Shown here piece after piece: positions 5,070 to 7,087 of a stretch of 7,087 bases of DNA. The DNA is from Candidatus Chloroheliales bacterium (lineage in GTDB: Bacteria; Chloroflexota; Chloroflexia; QHBQ01). The position numbers and the translations under genes were made by a program. The DNA is taken from NCBI GenBank assembly GCA_003243865.1, contig QHBQ01000449.1, positions 1 through 7,087 on the forward strand, given 5' to 3'. Position 1 is the stretch's first letter. Every line of letters starts with the position of its first letter. The notes under the pieces are model-generated. The model was not told the DNA's origin. It saw only the letters and a program-made list of their open reading frames with translations, and made no database searches.

Positions 5070-5993
5070 CTATGCTTCCTCAAAGTAGTCCAGGTCAACT
5101 CTCTTGATAGAGTATGTGGCTACTGTAGCAACTCCGATACCGTACTCTATCATAAGCTCGGCAAACTGTTTGCCGTTAATTAGCTTTATCTTTTTCCCGA
5201 TCTGTTTGTTGTACTCTATAGCAGATGGCAGAAAATGAGATGTTGTAGCAATCACCCCTTTTGCTGCCCTATGCCTCTCCAGCGCACCCACAAAGTCTCT
5301 CAGGACTGGTTCACCTACGGCTCCCTGCCACCTTTTAGCCTGGACGTATATAACGTCCAGACCTAGCCTATCCTGATTTATGAGACCATCTATGCCACCG
5401 TCTCCTGAACGCCCCGTAATTTGGGCGCGTACCTGCTCTTCTGATCCGCCATAGCCCATCTTGACGAGTAGGGCAACAACCAGGTTTTCAAAGGAAGCTG
5501 GAGAGATGTTCATGACTCGTTCAAGTAGATCCTGTGCCAGTTTCTGTTTAAGTGCTTGATAGCCAGACTCCATCATATCATCAGGACTCTGGGTAGTCTT
5601 ATCGCCACCCTGACCTTGAATCTCGATCTGACTAGGGCCATTCTTAGCTGGCTTGCCTAGATAAACCATGTATTCAGGATACTGCTTCAAAAGTCCTTCA
5701 TCTATGTGGGGAGGGTTCGTCTTTAGTAGTTCTGTGCCCCGGCTACTAATGCGCATCCTTGCAGGTCCAGTTTTTTCCAGTAGCCCAGCGCCAATTAGAT
5801 TCTCCATGGCCCACCTTGAGCGCTTATGTAGCTTGGGTACCCCACTTTGTGGGAATACTTCGTTCTTATCCTCTTCCGTTAGGTGAAGATGATTAGCCAA
5901 CATATCATATACATCAGCCCTCTTATGTTCCTGCCCATCAGCTAGTACTTGCAGGACAGGGCGCAGAAAGTCTTGCCAGTTTGGTACTGCCAT
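5070..5993 (-). CDS. mrr: Mrr-family restriction endonuclease (type IV, modified DNA)
   Basis: The 307-residue product, close to the length of E. coli Mrr, has the two-domain Mrr layout. Residues 1-92 match the winged-helix Mrr N-terminal domain (FLRPVLQVLADG; RSRWAMENLIGAGLLEKTG; ISSRGTELL). Residues about 160-285 are the Mrr catalytic domain of the PD-(D/E)xK fold: SFENLVVALLVKMGYGG (167-183) with E169, GRSGDGGIDG (194-203) with D202, and YVQAKRW (216-222) with the Q218-x-K220 pair. Mrr enzymes cleave DNA bearing methylated adenine or cytosine, so the role is defence against foreign modified DNA. No methylase or specificity gene is next to it, as expected for a solitary type IV enzyme. Hand counts of two 60-base lines inside the gene give about 42-45% GC against about 70-80% in comparable lines of the upstream cluster, which points to horizontal acquisition. 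GAGG (complement of 6003-6006) precedes the ATG by 9 bases. All catalytic residues look intact. Confidence 0.9.
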   Translation of the reverse strand: MAVPNWQDFLRPVLQVLADGQEHKRADVYDMLANHLHLTEEDKNEVFPQSGVPKLHKRSRWAMENLIGAGLLEKTGPARMRISSRGTELLKTNPPHIDEGLLKQYPEYMVYLGKPAKNGPSQIEIQGQGGDKTTQSPDDMMESGYQALKQKLAQDLLERVMNISPASFENLVVALLVKMGYGGSEEQVRAQITGRSGDGGIDGLINQDRLGLDVIYVQAKRWQGAVGEPVLRDFVGALERHRAAKGVIATTSHFLPSAIEYNKQIGKKIKLINGKQFAELMIEYGIGVATVATYSIKRVDLDYFEEA

Positions 5994-6036
5994 AATTTCA
6001 CCCCTCTTTATCTCTCAAGTAGAATACGATGAACTG

Positions 6037-6065
6037 ATTATAGTATCATTCTTCGGCTTTGTCTA
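6037..6065 (-). promoter_or_regulatory. Promoter of mrr
   Basis: On the minus strand TAGACA (complement of 6060-6065, five of six matches to TTGACA), a 17-base spacer and a perfect TATAAT (complement of 6037-6042) make the best promoter in the window. The start should fall near 6030, giving a leader of about 37 bases with the ribosome binding site. The -35 begins only about 18 bases past the murA stop, so mrr has its own expression unit, though read-through from murA is also possible because no terminator is visible in 6043-6082. Confidence 0.8.
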
Positions 6066-6082
6066 CAGCTTTCAACTCATTA

Positions 6083-7087
6083 TTAGTCCGCGACCCGCTC
6101 GATGCGCGCGCCCAGCGCTTGCAGGCGCTGCTCGATGCGCTCGTAGCCGCGATCAATCTGCTGCACGTTGCGGATGACGCTGACGCCGTCGGCGGCGAGG
6201 GCGGCGAGCAGGATTGCCATGCCCGCGCGGATGTCGGGGCTGGATAGCTCTTCACCATGCAGCCGCGAGGGGCCAATGATGACCGCGCGGTGGGGGTCGC
6301 ACAAGATTATGCGCGCGCCCATCCCGTTCAGCTTATCCACGAAGAAAAGCCGCCCATCGAACATCTTCTCGAACATGATCAGCGTGCCGCTGGCCTGGGT
6401 CGCCATGGTCAAGGCGATGCTCATCAGGTCGGCGGGGAAGCCGGGCCAAGGGGCGTCGTCAATGTAGGGGATATCGCCGCGCAGGTCGTTCTGCACCCGT
6501 AGCTCCTGTCCGCCAGGCACGAACAGGTCCTCACCACGCACCTCCACCATCACCCCCAAGCGGCGGAACACCAGGTTGATCATCCGTAGGTGCTGCGGCG
6601 CGGCGTTGCGGATGAGTAGTTCGCCGCCCGTCACCGCCGCCAGGCCAATGTAGCTGCCCACCTCGATGTGGTCGCTCTCGATGGTGTGCTCACCGCCATG
6701 CAGCCGCGTCACCCCTTCGATGTGAAGTTGATTGCTGCCAATGCCGCTGATGTTCGCGCCCAGCCCATTGAGGAACAGGCATAGCTCCTGCACGTGTGGT
6801 TCGCAGGCAGCATTGCAGATGACGGTCTCGCCCTCCGCTAGCACGGCGGCCATAATCGCGTTCTCGGTGCCGGTCACGCTAGCCTCGTTGAGGAAGATGT
6901 CGGCGCCGTGCAGTACCTTCGTTTTCAGGTAGTAGGCGCTACGGTCAATCACTGCGGTTGCGCCTAGCGCTTCGAGAGCGAGGAAGTGGGTATCCACCGG
7001 GCGGCGACCAATGTAATCGCCGCCCGGCTTGCCGACCCGCACCTCACCGACCCGCGCCAGCATTGGCCCCATCAGCAGCAGGCTGGC
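6083..7087 (-). CDS. murA: UDP-GlcNAc 1-carboxyvinyltransferase, C-terminal 334 residues (cut by window edge)
   Basis: MurA transfers enolpyruvate from phosphoenolpyruvate to UDP-N-acetylglucosamine, the first committed cytoplasmic step of peptidoglycan synthesis. The visible part covers all but about the first 90 residues (E. coli numbering), so the Lys22/Asn23 region lies outside. Seen: SLLLMGPMLARVGEVRV, then PGGDYIGRRPVDTH, the catalytic loop in which E. coli has Cys115; here the residue is Asp (codon complement of 7016-7018), with the following Arg (Arg120 equivalent) kept. ASVTGTENAIMAA, DHIEVGSYIGLAA, APWPGFPADLMS (holding the Asp305 equivalent), PDIRAGMAILLAALAADG (Arg397 region) and IDRGYERIEQRLQALGA follow in the right order. 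The EPSP-synthase-type inside-out barrel is therefore complete at its C end, and the stop is TAA (complement of 6083-6085). The sequence gives no sign of a frameshift. Context: mrr lies downstream in the same direction but has its own promoter. Identification is very secure. Confidence 0.95.
   Translation of the reverse strand, partial: ASLLLMGPMLARVGEVRVGKPGGDYIGRRPVDTHFLALEALGATAVIDRSAYYLKTKVLHGADIFLNEASVTGTENAIMAAVLAEGETVICNAACEPHVQELCLFLNGLGANISGIGSNQLHIEGVTRLHGGEHTIESDHIEVGSYIGLAAVTGGELLIRNAAPQHLRMINLVFRRLGVMVEVRGEDLFVPGGQELRVQNDLRGDIPYIDDAPWPGFPADLMSIALTMATQASGTLIMFEKMFDGRLFFVDKLNGMGARIILCDPHRAVIIGPSRLHGEELSSPDIRAGMAILLAALAADGVSVIRNVQQIDRGYERIEQRLQALGARIERVAD

Overview
This is a chromosomal segment of a GC-rich bacterium. 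The gene content (a MurA with Asp at the catalytic-loop position, an MshA/sucrose-phosphate-synthase-like GT4 glycosyltransferase, a FemAB/BioF2-type acetyltransferase, TPR proteins, and hairpin repeats with C-rich arms between genes) best suits a filamentous-type Chloroflexota. That assignment is inference from protein character only; there is no rRNA or marker gene to settle it.

Layout. Bases 1-320 (minus) hold the N-terminal part of a tetratricopeptide-repeat protein that runs off the left edge. Its promoter lies so close to the ATG that the mRNA is probably leaderless. Divergent from it, at 430-502 (plus), is a complete tRNA-Arg with anticodon CCU, with its own promoter (387-415) and an intrinsic terminator (558-591). 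Bases 601-697 carry three tandem copies of a C/G-rich palindromic repeat; the third has its central pentamer inverted. Bases 707-4983 (plus) hold four co-directional genes: a poorly known two-part protein whose N-half resembles nucleotidyltransferases, a BioF2/FemAB-like GNAT acyltransferase, a GT4 glycosyltransferase with an internal promoter upstream, and an MDP-1/HAD-IIIC-like phosphatase. Gaps are 15, 58 and 25 bases, so they are probably one operon or two overlapping transcription units. Two hairpins fill the convergent gap at 4984-5069. Bases 5070-5993 (minus) encode a solitary Mrr-type restriction endonuclease that is clearly lower in GC than everything around it and has its own near-consensus promoter. 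Bases 6083-7087 (minus) are the C-terminal 334 residues of MurA, whose 5' end lies outside the window.

How the genes work together. The four-gene plus-strand cluster combines a sugar transferase, a phosphatase, an N-acyl/aminoacyl-transferase fold and a putative nucleotidyltransferase-like protein. This composition suits the building of a glycosylated small molecule or surface glycan, and it superficially recalls mycothiol synthesis (glycosyltransferase, phosphatase, acetyltransferase), but no step is proven. Mrr would act independently as defence against foreign modified DNA. MurA makes the first committed peptidoglycan precursor; its Cys-to-Asp change predicts intrinsic fosfomycin insensitivity.
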